From: Penicillus capitatus
Taxonomy: Eukaryota > Chlorophyta
Direction of reading: 5' to 3'
Assembly (NCBI GenBank): GCA_965649825.1
Contig: OZ287714.1
Coordinates: forward strand, 1 to 64,000
Length of the DNA: 64,000 bases
Program-made: the position numbers and the translations under genes
Shown here: positions 1-9,962 of the stretch, one piece after another
How the letters are laid out: each line of letters begins with the position of its first letter
How positions within the stretch are numbered: position 1 is the stretch's first letter
The notes under the pieces: generated by a model
Told to the model about the DNA's origin: nothing
What the model saw: the letters and a program-made list of their open reading frames with translations, nothing else
Databases searched by the model: none

Positions 1-284
1 CATCCATCTCGATGCAACCCACAGCTTAGTGGCTCTTACGTCTCTGTTGAGACTACTTCTGGTTCCACGGAACGTCGTTCAATGCGACACCTCTGTGGCG
101 ACCATAACAGTGAAAAAAAACAACTACTACTTCTTCCGGCATCACAGCCGATTCATACTTCGTCGGACAACTTCAAAACTTCTCAGGCTTCGGGCTTTCG
201 CATCCAATTCAACTTCATCAGAACATTCATCGTCGTCACCACAGAAGTGTCTTGGGAAAGTCGCCAGTCTTCAAGGACGGAATT

Positions 285-622
285 TGTAGGACATGTAGCC
301 CTTATCTGCCGTCGTCTAACCACCGGAAGTAGTGAGCCGTAGCATAACCATCCAGGCGCGCTGACCATCGGTCGCGACGGATGCCGGTTCTCAAGCTAAC
401 TTCCTCATAACGTTAGGCATGTGGTTATGCGATATGCACTAGGAGTTCGCAGCTGTTAGACACTAAGGTTAGGAACTCCCGAACCACCACGAGTATTTAA
501 GGCCGACATTTCGCCTTGTGATTATTCCTGTTCACATCCAAGAGAATCTGATTGCGTTTCTGTCGTTCGTTGCGCGAGAGAGCCGACTCTTTCTGAACAC
601 GTTGTTACATCGATTCCCGATA
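285..622 (+). repeat. 5' LTR of the Ty3/gypsy element
   Basis: 338 bp, matching 5223-5560 almost base for base. It begins TG and ends TA where the 3' copy ends CA. A TATA-like TATTTAA lies at 494-500, so transcription probably starts a few tens of bases downstream. Confidence 0.96.
494..500 (+). promoter_or_regulatory. TATA-like box in the 5' LTR
   Basis: TATTTAA in the LTR, about 180 bp before the gag-pol ATG. The same box occurs in the 3' LTR, and a similar TATTTAAA occurs in the unrelated gag-only element's LTR. Promoter function is inferred from position and base composition only. Confidence 0.45.
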
Positions 623-624
623 GT

Positions 625-641
625 TGGTGGACCTCCGGGGC
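625..641 (+). other. Candidate primer-binding site
   Basis: Starts TGGTGGACC two bases after the 5' LTR, the usual place for a tRNA primer-binding site; TGG pairs with the CCA end of a tRNA. I could not name the tRNA. No tRNA in this window matches it. Confidence 0.55.
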
Positions 642-675
642 AACAGTCGAACGTTTTCTATCGTTTTGACTGACC

Positions 676-3600
676 ATGCAGATCGAGTCAATTCCCTTTC
701 CACGCTATGATGGACGCAGTGACCCTAGGAGATGGGTCCACAAGATGACCACGCTCTTCCGATTGCAGGAAATCGACGACCTCCCAGGGACGCGCGCTGA
801 AATCGCAATCGCGCTGCTGGATGGACCAGCTGCCGATTGGGCAGAGCTCTATTTTGACGCCGCCGCAAACCTGCATGAGCAGTGGGCGGATTGGAGTCAG
901 GCCTTGACCGACCGGTTCGTACGCGAACAAGACCCGGAGCGTGCGCAGGACCTCGTCCGACATGTGTTCCAGAAGCGCGGGGAAACGCTGGTTGCTTACG
1001 CCGAGCGTTTCATGTTGATGTGCACTAGGGCTCGCCCCGCGTTGGACCATGACCGCTATCACAAATATTGGCTGAGGGGGCTGCGCGACGAACGCGCGGC
1101 GGAATATGCATTCACAGTACTTGCCGCGTCGGGTTTGGCGCCGACCTTTGACCACGCTTTCCGCTATGCAAAGCGCGCGACGGAAGCGAAAACAAACGTC
1201 CGTGGACGGGTGGAGACGGACGAAGAAGAAGATGAACCGGAACTGGAGCTGAGACCCTTGAAACGCGGGGCGACGGTCCGCCGAGGGGACGGAGCCCGTC
1301 GACTTGAGAGCTCGAAGCAAAAAACTACAACCATCGTCGCTGAACAACCGGCGGCGGATGACTCCGACGACGAAGAACTCCGCCAACTCCTCGCCGGACT
1401 GACCAGCCTACTCGCAAAGAAGCAAGAGAAGCGGCGAGCGAGACGCGCCGAAGGCAACGCGACCCGCTTTGTCGAATCCGTATCCGAGAGCGCAGACAAT
1501 GCGGATGTCGAAGCAACCGCCAGGATGGCGAATGGGGATGGACCCCCACCCAGTAAGCGACTCCGAGGCGCGTCGGGAAAGAAAGCGCGAAAGCCGCGCA
1601 AAAAACCCGAGCTCGACCGAGAATGGGCGGACTACGCTGCCCAAGCATGGGCCATTCCACTGCGATTCCTGAAAGGACGCAGCAAACGAGAAGTGTACTC
1701 CCAGGTGATTTTGGCACTAAGGGATGCCTTTGGCTTCACGCCGAAGCCGAAGAAAAAGAAAGCCGAGGAAGACCAGCCCTCCGCGTCGGCACCTCCGCCA
1801 CAGACCGACGTGGAAATGGAGCAACCCGCGCCAGCATCGCCTCCTCAGCAAACCGCCCTCGCTCAGAGGCGAGGTGCGAATGAGAAGCGCTGCAAGGTGT
1901 TCGTGGCGGGGCAGTTCGTTGCCAAAGTGATTGTCGACCCAGGATCGTCCCAGAGTATAATGAACAGTGCTTTCGCCAAACAGCATGGCGTGAAACACGC
2001 GACTCCAAGCCGGGGCACCTTGCTGTTGGCCGATGGATCCGTTCAAAAACCCTGGGGACGCACCGACGAGGTGCGCGTCGACGTCGGCGGAGTAGTCGTG
2101 CAGCAGACGTTTAGCGTTTTGCCAACAAGGAATTCTTACGATATCCTCCTCGGCACCGACTGGCTGCGCACCGTCCATGGAAGGGCCAACTTCGACGACG
2201 GGACTTACACCTTTGGTGTATCGAAGCGCATTGCCGTTGTTCCTAGATGGCGCAAGCTTTACTTCGCCAAGGAGCAACCCCGAACTGTGGAAGACGACGA
2301 CGACGCTTCCGACGCAAGCAGCGAGTCAGATATGGCAGCCGCTCTGGAGGAGTTGATTGAACAAATGCAAGCCCTCGCCAGCGAGAGTGAAAGTGAGGGT
2401 GAAAGCGAGAGCGAAGAAGAATGTTTTCTCGTGCTAAGCGACCAGGTACTGGGAGAACTGCATATTAACCCAAGATTGCAGCCTGAGGTGCTTTCGGGTA
2501 TCCGCTCCCTCGTTGGCGAATACGTAGATTGCTTTGCGTTGACCTTTGAAGACATGGTCAGAACGCCTCTGATGCAATTTGAAATCGAATTGCGCCAAGG
2601 AGAAGTCGCGAAGCGCTGCGGGCGCACGCGACGTTTGGCGCCAAAAGAAACCGAATTCGTGAAAGCCCAGATCGATGAGTTACTCAATGCTGGTCTGATC
2701 GTCCCCTGGGAAGAAGCTGCCAGACGATTCGGCTGCCCAAAGCGCAAGGATCGTTGGCTGTCGCCAATAACTATTGCGCCGAAGAAAGACGGTACCTTTC
2801 GTTTCTGTTGTGCCTACCAGAGGCTCAACGACGCCACTATTCCCGACAAGTTCGTTTTGCCACGGGCGGACGACTTACTCGATCGCGTCATGGGTCACGC
2901 ATGGTACTCGGCCCTAGACGGGTTCAGCGGATATTATTCCCTAGGGTTACATCCCGAGTCCGTAATGAAGACGGCTTTCGCTACAAGCTTTGGCGTCTTC
3001 TGTTGGCTCGTTCTCCCCTTTGGGGTGACGAACGGTCCCGCTGCCTACTCACGTTTAGTCGAGCAAGTATATGGCGGATTGGATCGAGTCGGCGTCTTCA
3101 TCGACGACGTCTGTTGTGCACACCAAGACGAGGCCGGCATCGTGGAAGACTTGCGACGCGTGTTCGAACGCTGTCGCGATGGAGGACTCCGTCTGAAGCC
3201 GAAGAAGTGTTTCGTCGGCTATCAAGAGGTCGATTTCCTTGGTCATCGGCTGTGCCCCGACGGAATGCGCATGGACGAAATCAAAGTCGAGAAAATATTG
3301 AAGATGCCTCCTCCCAAGGACAGAAAACAAATGCAATCCCTCTACGGCATGTTTTCGTACTACCGCCGTTTCCTCAAGAACTTCGCTAGCATAAGTGCGC
3401 CGCTGTCGAGCCTCCTGTCGACGCGTCGGGACTTCGAGTGGACTCCCGAGGCCCAAGGGGCACTGGAGGAGTTGAAGAAGCTCCTGGTCGACGGAGCTGT
3501 TCTAGCAGCCGTTGACGAGGACCTCCCTTTCCTGGTCGACACGGATGCTAGCGCGTATGGAGTCGGTGCCGTTCTGTCGCAAGAGCAAAATGGCGAGGAG

Positions 3601-5115
3601 CGACCGATCTACTTCTACTCTCGACTCCTGAAAGACGCTGAGACACGATACTCTACCACGGAGCGAGAGGGACTGGCATTGGTCGTTGGCTTAAAGAAAT
3701 TCCGCGTCTATGTTCTAGGGCGCAAAGTGGTCGCTCGAACTGACCATGCAGCACTGTCGCACATGCTGCGCAAAACAGACCTAACGGGTCGCATTGCCCG
3801 CTGGAAGCTCATCCTCTCCGAGTACGATGTTCATTACGTGACGAGGTCTGGGGAAAGGCACCGCAATGCTGACGGACTGAGTCGCCTGGTCGACGAAGAT
3901 TTGGCGCCGCGACCAGTCAATAACGAGGGAGAATGCGATGAATGCCCTGTTCTCGTGGCCGAAGAGGTTGCTGCTGCGTTCCAAGCTTGTCCAGAGTATG
4001 CAGAAGCCCTCTTGACAGCCAACGAACTAGGCAGTCGTTTCCGGTGGGGTGAGCGCAATCTCTTCTACGAAGACTTAGATGGCCGACGCAGAATTTGCTT
4101 GCTACCAAGCCAGGTCCGCGCGGTCATCTCCGAAGAACATTGCGTTGGGCACTTTTCCGCTGAAATAACCCTGCAAAGATTGAGACAACGCTACTGGTTT
4201 CCAAGGATGCGCAAACAAGTTCACAATGTCGTGAAGACCTGTCAGACCTGCCAGATGTTTGGCTCAAGACCCCCGATTCGAAGCACCCTCCCCATAGCTG
4301 TAGAAGAACCATGGGAGCTGGTTGAGCTGGATACGGTCGTCGGGCTGCCGGCGACACCTCGGAAGGCTGTTGGATTCGTGACAGCGATCGACTGCTTCAC
4401 GGGCTACGTAATAACTGAGGCATTGACGTCCATGGGAGCAGCGAAGACCCTCAAGTTCCTTGTCAATAAAGTCATTTGCGCTTGGGGCGTGCCGCAGAAG
4501 ATCCTGACGGACAACGGGACAGAGTTTCGAGGCGTTTTTGGCGAGACAGTGAAGAACCTGAAGATCGAGCACAAATGGTCTACACCACGTTACCCACGTA
4601 GCCATGGCAAGGTCGAGAACGTGCAGCGTCTCCTACTCGACCGCCTGAGGAAGTGTCCGAACCCGCGAAGCTGGGATGAAAACCTTCCGGCCGCGACCTT
4701 CGCCGTGAACGCGCGTCGAGGCAAGTTCCTGTCACCACTCGAACTTCTTACAGGGGTCGTCCCGAAAAGCCGCACAGAAGTGGATCTGTTGTCCGGCGAA
4801 CCTAGAGGTAGTGCAGAGCCGCTACAATCCGCCCTCGCCGATCGTCTGACGAACATGGCGCTCTGCCGCGAGCAGTTTCGTGACTCGTCTAAGAAGAGCC
4901 GCGAGTCCTGGACCAAGGAGGCTGGTATGCAGCGTATTGATCCCGGAACGGAGGTCCGTGTCTATCGACTTGAAAACCACGGAAAACTCGAGGCGACGTT
5001 CGAGAAGGGTGTCGTGACGTGGTGGGGGAATCAAGGAGCTTGCAAGGTGTTAGTGGGTGGCCGCGTGAAGAGAATGCCGCAGTTCTGTGTGAAGCCGTGG
5101 ATCGCTTCCCAATAA
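676..5115 (+). CDS. Gag-Pol polyprotein, Ty3/gypsy type
   Basis: A single 1,479-residue frame. Residues about 1-170 resemble a retrotransposon Gag domain. No CX2CX4HX4C zinc knuckle is visible. A basic and acidic linker follows. The protease carries VDPGSS near residue 421 in place of the usual D(T/S)G. A Ser/Glu-rich acidic run sits near 560-590. Reverse transcriptase spans about 690-870, with FIDD near 807 as the catalytic motif. RNase H (VDTDAS, about 955) follows. Integrase has an HHCC finger (about 1155-1193) and acidic residues D1219, D1279 and E1314. There is no internal stop or frameshift. Gag and Pol share one frame, so the Gag:Pol ratio must be set by proteolysis or another means rather than by frameshifting. 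Confidence 0.95.
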   Translation: MQIESIPFPRYDGRSDPRRWVHKMTTLFRLQEIDDLPGTRAEIAIALLDGPAADWAELYFDAAANLHEQWADWSQALTDRFVREQDPERAQDLVRHVFQKRGETLVAYAERFMLMCTRARPALDHDRYHKYWLRGLRDERAAEYAFTVLAASGLAPTFDHAFRYAKRATEAKTNVRGRVETDEEEDEPELELRPLKRGATVRRGDGARRLESSKQKTTTIVAEQPAADDSDDEELRQLLAGLTSLLAKKQEKRRARRAEGNATRFVESVSESADNADVEATARMANGDGPPPSKRLRGASGKKARKPRKKPELDREWADYAAQAWAIPLRFLKGRSKREVYSQVILALRDAFGFTPKPKKKKAEEDQPSASAPPPQTDVEMEQPAPASPPQQTALAQRRGANEKRCKVFVAGQFVAKVIVDPGSSQSIMNSAFAKQHGVKHATPSRGTLLLADGSVQKPWGRTDEVRVDVGGVVVQQTFSVLPTRNSYDILLGTDWLRTVHGRANFDDGTYTFGVSKRIAVVPRWRKLYFAKEQPRTVEDDDDASDASSESDMAAALEELIEQMQALASESESEGESESEEECFLVLSDQVLGELHINPRLQPEVLSGIRSLVGEYVDCFALTFEDMVRTPLMQFEIELRQGEVAKRCGRTRRLAPKETEFVKAQIDELLNAGLIVPWEEAARRFGCPKRKDRWLSPITIAPKKDGTFRFCCAYQRLNDATIPDKFVLPRADDLLDRVMGHAWYSALDGFSGYYSLGLHPESVMKTAFATSFGVFCWLVLPFGVTNGPAAYSRLVEQVYGGLDRVGVFIDDVCCAHQDEAGIVEDLRRVFERCRDGGLRLKPKKCFVGYQEVDFLGHRLCPDGMRMDEIKVEKILKMPPPKDRKQMQSLYGMFSYYRRFLKNFASISAPLSSLLSTRRDFEWTPEAQGALEELKKLLVDGAVLAAVDEDLPFLVDTDASAYGVGAVLSQEQNGEERPIYFYSRLLKDAETRYSTTEREGLALVVGLKKFRVYVLGRKVVARTDHAALSHMLRKTDLTGRIARWKLILSEYDVHYVTRSGERHRNADGLSRLVDEDLAPRPVNNEGECDECPVLVAEEVAAAFQACPEYAEALLTANELGSRFRWGERNLFYEDLDGRRRICLLPSQVRAVISEEHCVGHFSAEITLQRLRQRYWFPRMRKQVHNVVKTCQTCQMFGSRPPIRSTLPIAVEEPWELVELDTVVGLPATPRKAVGFVTAIDCFTGYVITEALTSMGAAKTLKFLVNKVICAWGVPQKILTDNGTEFRGVFGETVKNLKIEHKWSTPRYPRSHGKVENVQRLLLDRLRKCPNPRSWDENLPAATFAVNARRGKFLSPLELLTGVVPKSRTEVDLLSGEPRGSAEPLQSALADRLTNMALCREQFRDSSKKSRESWTKEAGMQRIDPGTEVRVYRLENHGKLEATFEKGVVTWWGNQGACKVLVGGRVKRMPQFCVKPWIASQ

Positions 5116-5222
5116 AGTCGTCTTGTGCCCATTGATTCTACCTTTCCCTAGGCAAGGCTGTTTTCCTTTTCGTTGTGTCACTTAAACGTCGGGACGAGAC
5201 GTGTTAAGTGAGGAGGAGTCAT

Positions 5223-5560
5223 TGTAGGACATGTAGCCCTTATCTGCCGTCGTCTAACCACCGGAAGTAGTGAGCCGTAGCATAACCATCCAGGCGCGCT
5301 GACCATCGGTCGCGACGGATGCCGGTTCTCAAGCTAACTTCCTCATAACGTTAGGCATGTGGTTATGCGATATGCACTAGGAGTTCGCAGCTGTTAGACA
5401 CTAAGGTTAGGAACTCCCGAACCACCACGAGTATTTAAGGCCGACATTTCGCCTTGTGATTATTCCTGTTCACATCCAAGAGAATCTGATTGCGTTTCTG
5501 TCGTTCGTTGCGCGAGAGAGCCGACTCTTTCTGAACACGTTGTTACATCGATTCCCGACA
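5223..5560 (+). repeat. 3' LTR of the Ty3/gypsy element
   Basis: 338 bp with TG...CA ends. It is followed directly by GAATT (5561-5565), which duplicates 280-284. A frame running from this LTR into the flank (5456-6007) is probably not a gene. Confidence 0.96.
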
Positions 5561-5565
5561 GAATT

Positions 5566-6052
5566 CTATCGCCGGAATCTTCGTAAACTGAGTCTATCTT
5601 CACGTTCTTCTAAAGCGCAACAATTGCTTCTTCGGTCGGCGAATTCTCTCAGTCCGAGGAGCGAGGAGGAAAACTACCGCCCATACAGCAACCTCGTGCC
5701 TCGTCCGCTCGGCTCCGAAACCATGTCAGCGCCTCGACGCTCGGACGCGCAGAAACGCGCTTACGACGAAGGCGTATCGATTAAACGAAGACTGTTAACA
5801 ACAGTTTATCATCAAAGTTGTTTCTACATAGGCATCTGTGCTATTTACACCGAAAACGCGAAGATCGCGGCGAAACACAAAAACCTAGCGAAACTTGTTA
5901 AAAGGAACGCTCTTCAGATTTTCGCGACAATTTATCTTTCCATCATTCTGTCACATCCGTCTCTGTCACGAGCATCTGTCGCTCACAGCATCCAGCGCCG
6001 CCGTTGACTGACTTCTTTCTTTTCTGTTGCCTTGAAGTGGGCATTGACCAAA
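5566..6052. other. No recognisable gene (right flank of the retrotransposon)
   Basis: Host DNA between the gypsy element and the solo LTR. A short plus frame from an ATG near 5723 (about 94 codons, basic) is open, but I recognise no family and saw no splice-supported extension. Left flank 1-279 is similarly unassigned: a plus frame from 29 runs up to the insertion point and would stop soon after it in the empty site. Confidence 0.5.
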
Positions 6053-6057
6053 TCATT

Positions 6058-6310
6058 TGTTGCCAAGTTTTGATTGGCGATGTGACTGCTTAGATTTTCC
6101 AGGGTTCTGTCTCCGAAGGGGTAACTTATTTGAGGTTTACGTCATCTAGGGTTCCTTTCCTATGCTCTGCTGTGAGAGGCGGGTGACTCACCTGTCCAAT
6201 CACCTTTAGCACACAAATATGGGAATGTGAACTCGAAGACACCTTTTGCTCTGTAAACGTAGAAGCCTCCTCTGACACATATCTCTTGTGATGGTGAGGT
6301 ATTTGTTGAA
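6058..6310 (+). repeat. Degenerate solo LTR, same family as the gag-only element
   Basis: 253 bp clearly but distantly similar to the 247-bp LTR at 32897-33143. Shared blocks include GGCGATGTGACTGC, GGGTGACTCACCTG and TTGCTCTGTAAACGT, in the same order and spacing. It starts TGTTGCC, matching the family start TGTCGCC. TCATT is found on both sides (6053-6057, 6311-6315), which fits a 5-bp target duplication. The expected CA end has decayed. There is no internal region, so this looks like an old insertion reduced to one LTR by recombination. Confidence 0.75.
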
Positions 6311-6315
6311 TCATT

Positions 6316-6816
6316 CCTTCTCTGCCTTTCATGACCATGAAATTATTCACATGGCTATCACTGTCCGTTTTCGTTTTCTTGCCAGACAAAGTCACCTTAT
6401 GTAAATTGAGATATAAGACTCTTTCGGGAAACAGGGCAAGCGACTTCTGGTTTGGAGAAATTGTCGGTGTCCGTTCTCACGAACGTGAATGCGTTGCTTA
6501 CAATGGCCGACAATCCCCAAGTCCACAGAAACCTCTTCTTTCTTCTCTTGCGTCTTAGGGAGTCTCTGTCGCAGCATCTCATACAGAGAATCTTTCACTT
6601 AGTCTCTCTCGTGGAAACTGATCTCAATTGCTTCCTTCCATTCGATCTAGTCTTTCTCGATTTCCTTCAGTTCAGTGTGTGTTATGCAAACGGTCGTCGT
6701 TTGTGAAAAGATTATTGCTCATCGCAAGAATTTTCGCTTCTTTGCCGTTTCATATAACTCGAGGGTTTTCCCAATTCCTGGTGATAGAGACAACAGATCT
6801 CTGTCATTGCGACGAA
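6316..6816. other. No recognisable gene
   Basis: About 500 bp between the solo LTR and the IFT74-like gene. Only short overlapping frames on both strands. It presumably contains the promoter of the gene at 6817. Confidence 0.4.
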
Positions 6817-8722
6817 ATGTCGTCCGATGGAAGGCAAGACGTGTTGAGACCGTTGTCGCGGTCGGGTCTGAAATCGGCCAGTCAACGCACACGACCACGG
6901 ACGCAAAGCACAAGTGCCTGCGATCTGTCCACTCAAGTCGTCGAAGATGTTGCCGAACACTTAAGGAATGCCATTCATCAACGAGAGGTCGACACATACG
7001 ACTGATGTCCGACTCTGGCGTTTCTCCAAATCTAGGGCGAAATCGAATTGGCGTCAAGAGAGCTCGAAAGTAGAAAGAAGCTCTCCGCGGAAAACGAAAA
7101 AATCGTTCAGGATAACCGTCAACGCGAATCTCGACTGGCCATTCTCTCCGCGACGCTCGAAAAGGCATCTTCACGTATGGCGCGATCGCCGTTCTTGACA
7201 AGACGTTTGTCTTCTGCAGTGTCTATCTCGTGTATCCCCTGAAGAATTTCGCAGAGAAGTGGAAGGACACGAGCAGCACAACGAAAATCTAAAACGTACA
7301 CTTCAGGTTCTGTCTGGCGACATCAAAGAAAACAAACAACGGGCCTTGCAAGTTATCTACCATCCATGATGGAACCCGAGTGTCTCGCGGCGGTTGTAGG
7401 CCGAAAGGTCCATCCAAACTCAGAAAACGCGATACAGCGAGACAACAAAAGAGAGTGAGTGTCCACAGCTGTCTTGTTTCCGGAAGAGATAGTCGGTCGT
7501 TAGCTGTACAGCTGGAAGTGCTGACGAGGCGTCGACGCGTATTGATGCAAGAACGTCACAGGTGAAGCGACGACCCAAACGTCTGTCGTTAGAGTTACAT
7601 CCCCTTTTCCTGACGCACAGATTGCGGTCTCTAGTACGTTGTGGAGAAAGAGAACTCCGGTATTGTCCGACGAAGCATGAAGCGTACCGCGACTTTCTAT
7701 TAAACCTCGATAGACGGCAGCCTCGGCATGGGGCCATGCTGCACGATTCGGGTGCTTTTCCCGATATCGACGCCAGAATCGCAGAACGGGCGCGGGAGAT
7801 ACTCCATCGTCGGCAACAGGTGCGCTCGTCTCCCTTGACTTGTTTCGATTCATCGATCTACCTTTAGCGATTTTTAATCGAATCGCCGTTTGTACAATCG
7901 AAGAGCGATGTCCGAGAAAAGCGCACGGGGTTCTCTTCGATGAACATTTTCTTCCGGAACGGGAAAACGTCGGTTGTAGAGATCCACATGAGCTGCAAGA
8001 GATGAAGGAATATCTGCAGCAGTTTGAAGAGATCAAAGATGACCGACTGGCTGATCTCCATCACGAATCGCAACGGATTCTGTCTCTGTTGGACAGCTGG
8101 AAAAACCGCATGACTCTGAAAGAGCTCTTACAGAAACTCTGTGTTAATCAGGTCGTGCGTCCACTTGCTCAATACAAAGCTGATGCTCATGCTTTCTCCA
8201 GGACACATGTGGACATGAGTTCATCGAACGCAGTCTGTCGGATCTTCAACAGAAGGAATCCGAACTGCGCAAAGTCGACGTTCTTGAAGAAAAAATAAAC
8301 AATGAACTGGCGTCTCTTAAAGGCCAGATGCATTCCCTTAGCGAATCCCTTGAAAAAGATCGACATCACCACGAACGGCTCGTCTCTGAAATCCAATCTT
8401 TAAGAGAAGAAGAGGTGAACCACAGGTCAACAAGTATCCGTTTATCCTCTCATCTTTTTGCATGCATGGATAGGATGGCGCTCAGAAACGGAAGGCTGAG
8501 TTCAGAGAGCGTCTCCGTGCAGCAGAAGAAGAATGGAAGAGACATGAGCAATGGGAGGAACTCCTGTCGCTCTATGAAAACCAACAAGAGCTTCACAGCC
8601 GTGTCGTGATGTTGAAAGAAGACCGATCGTGGGAGAATGTTCAGATGGCCAAAGAAAATGCCTTTGCTCTTCTCACAGACTTAAACTCGAAATTGCAGTC
8701 CACTGTCAAACTGGATGGCTAG
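6817..8722 (+). CDS. Coiled-coil protein, probably IFT74-like, multi-exon
   Basis: Exons I could join: 6817-6987, 7036-7174, 7203-7351, 7400-7454, 7504-7561, then less certain blocks to a TAG at 8720-8722. The start ATG follows a stop-rich stretch. The product is almost wholly Glu/Lys/Leu/Gln-rich coiled coil. The block near 7990-8100 (MKEYLQQFEEIKDDRL) and the C-terminal block near 8550-8690 align, from memory, with the matching parts of IFT74, a tubulin-carrying core subunit of IFT-B used to build cilia. Coiled coils can mimic one another, so this is a family guess. Two candidate introns here are only 28 nt (7175-7202) and 31 nt (7562-7592). The exon starting at 7593 does not continue cleanly in frame, so the middle of the model is unreliable. 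Confidence 0.5.
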
Positions 8723-8892
8723 ATCCATACATTACAGCCAGTGAGTGGTCAGCCAAGATCACTGTCCTCTTCTCTGACTCAGTAGCAACCAACATCAAAA
8801 CACCGCCATAGCTGAAATGTTTGTCAAAAAATCTCAAAAAATATACAAGAAGAGCACGAAGAGAGAAGACGTCTATGTGCCTTTCTTCTGGT

Positions 8893-9809
8893 TTAAAGTC
8901 GATTGAGATGTTGCGTAAGTTCTCTGATCAATGTCGATTTTGAAGGACCCAATGCCATCACTGTTTTGAGAGATGAGCCATCGGATTGCTTTTCGTTAAA
9001 GGTGTGACTGACCACACCGGCTGCCGAGGCTCTTGTCTTGAGCGATGTCAACTCGCGTTCACTTTCTGCCCTGAGCACAACCACCGTCATGCCATTGCGC
9101 TCCTAGATTCCGAATCCCCACCACTGTCTTGTTGGCCATCGATCAAAAACACCTTACCCATTCTTTGAGGTCTCGGTCCTTCTGCTTGTAGAGTTTCTTG
9201 AATTCCGCTAGAAATGCACGACAGCAGTGTATAATGACCTTTCCTCGTGCCTAGAGAAGCACACATGAACTTCACAGCTGTCACATCATGCAATGATGAA
9301 GGTACGGGTACCAGTCCGCAATCCTTGCGCACGATGAGAGCACATCGATAGATATCTCCACCGTTGCCACCAGGACTGCCCCTCTCAGAGACTTCATCAA
9401 AAGACAGAGTAGAGATCAGACTGGTTCCGCTATTCACTCGGGGCAACTCCCTCTCAGCAGCAAAACAGGAAATCTGAATCTCCTGTTTTGCGTCGCATTT
9501 CTCAAAAGGAGAGGAGCGTTCGTAGCGTCTAGCCTTTCTCGAACCGAAAAGATACCCCGAGCAGAAGAGAAGACATCCTCCCGCCAGTAACGATCCGGGA
9601 ATAATGATATACTTCGTCAATGCGTCGTTTGTTAAGAGTGCATTTGAGAGGACAGGGGTCATTTGCGGTCTTCGAGTGACCGTGTGTGTTTGTGCAGCTG
9701 TAATCCAGTGCTTGAGAGCTAAAGGTTCCACAAATCCCGCTGTGCTTGCCATCCGGTCTGACGTCACGTCGCGCCGAATGTTGAACATCTTCGACGTTTT
9801 GAGGCACAT
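8893..9809 (-). CDS. Peptidyl-tRNA hydrolase 2 (PTRH2/Bit1-like)
   Basis: Minus strand, three or so exons. The N-terminal exon (from ATG at 9809) carries one hydrophobic segment (about residues 68-90, IIIPGSLLAGGCLLF) followed by basic residues, typical of membrane-anchored PTRH2. The catalytic domain begins YRCALIVRKD and continues after an intron as GKVIIHCCRAFLAEFKKL. Its last exon contains VVVLRAESERELTSL and ends with a segment resembling the family's C-terminal TVLGIGPGP...HLKL. PTRH2 releases peptides from peptidyl-tRNA that has dropped off ribosomes; vertebrate PTRH2 sits on mitochondria. The gene diverges from the CCCH-WW gene across about 150 bp. Confidence 0.85.
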
Positions 9810-9962
9810 TTCATCGATTCTGTGATTGTTGTTAAAGGGGGCTCGACCTGGTTGCGTCGAGTAGCGTCTCTCGTCCAGTCATTTGTCGCGGCTGCTTCTG
9901 TTGTTGCTTTCACGCGACAGACATTTCACAATAAATCTTGGCCTTTCCTTTCTGTCGGCGAA

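Larger units (their letters stand above)
285..5560 (+). mobile_element. Intact Ty3/gypsy LTR retrotransposon
   Basis: Complete element: 338-bp LTRs (285-622 and 5223-5560), one long gag-pol frame (676-5115), and a 5-bp target duplication GAATT at 280-284 and 5561-5565. The LTRs start TGTAGGACA. The 3' copy ends CCCGACA and the 5' copy CCCGATA; that was the only difference I noticed by eye, so the insertion is young. The order protease, reverse transcriptase, RNase H, integrase is the Ty3/gypsy (Metaviridae-type) order. A purine-rich stretch around 5207-5220 just before the 3' LTR is the likely plus-strand primer. The open frame and near-identical LTRs suggest recent or current activity. Confidence 0.96.

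Noticed and set aside
688-1386. Long minus-strand frames inside the gypsy gag-pol (also 1164-1601, 1717-2277)
   Set aside because: Shadows of the 1,479-codon plus frame; compositions are unlike proteins and no motifs are present.
5456-6007. 183-codon plus frame from the 3' LTR into the flank
   Set aside because: It begins in the LTR at a non-ATG-like position, shows no domain and ends arbitrarily; likely chance, though an ATG near 5723 is possible.
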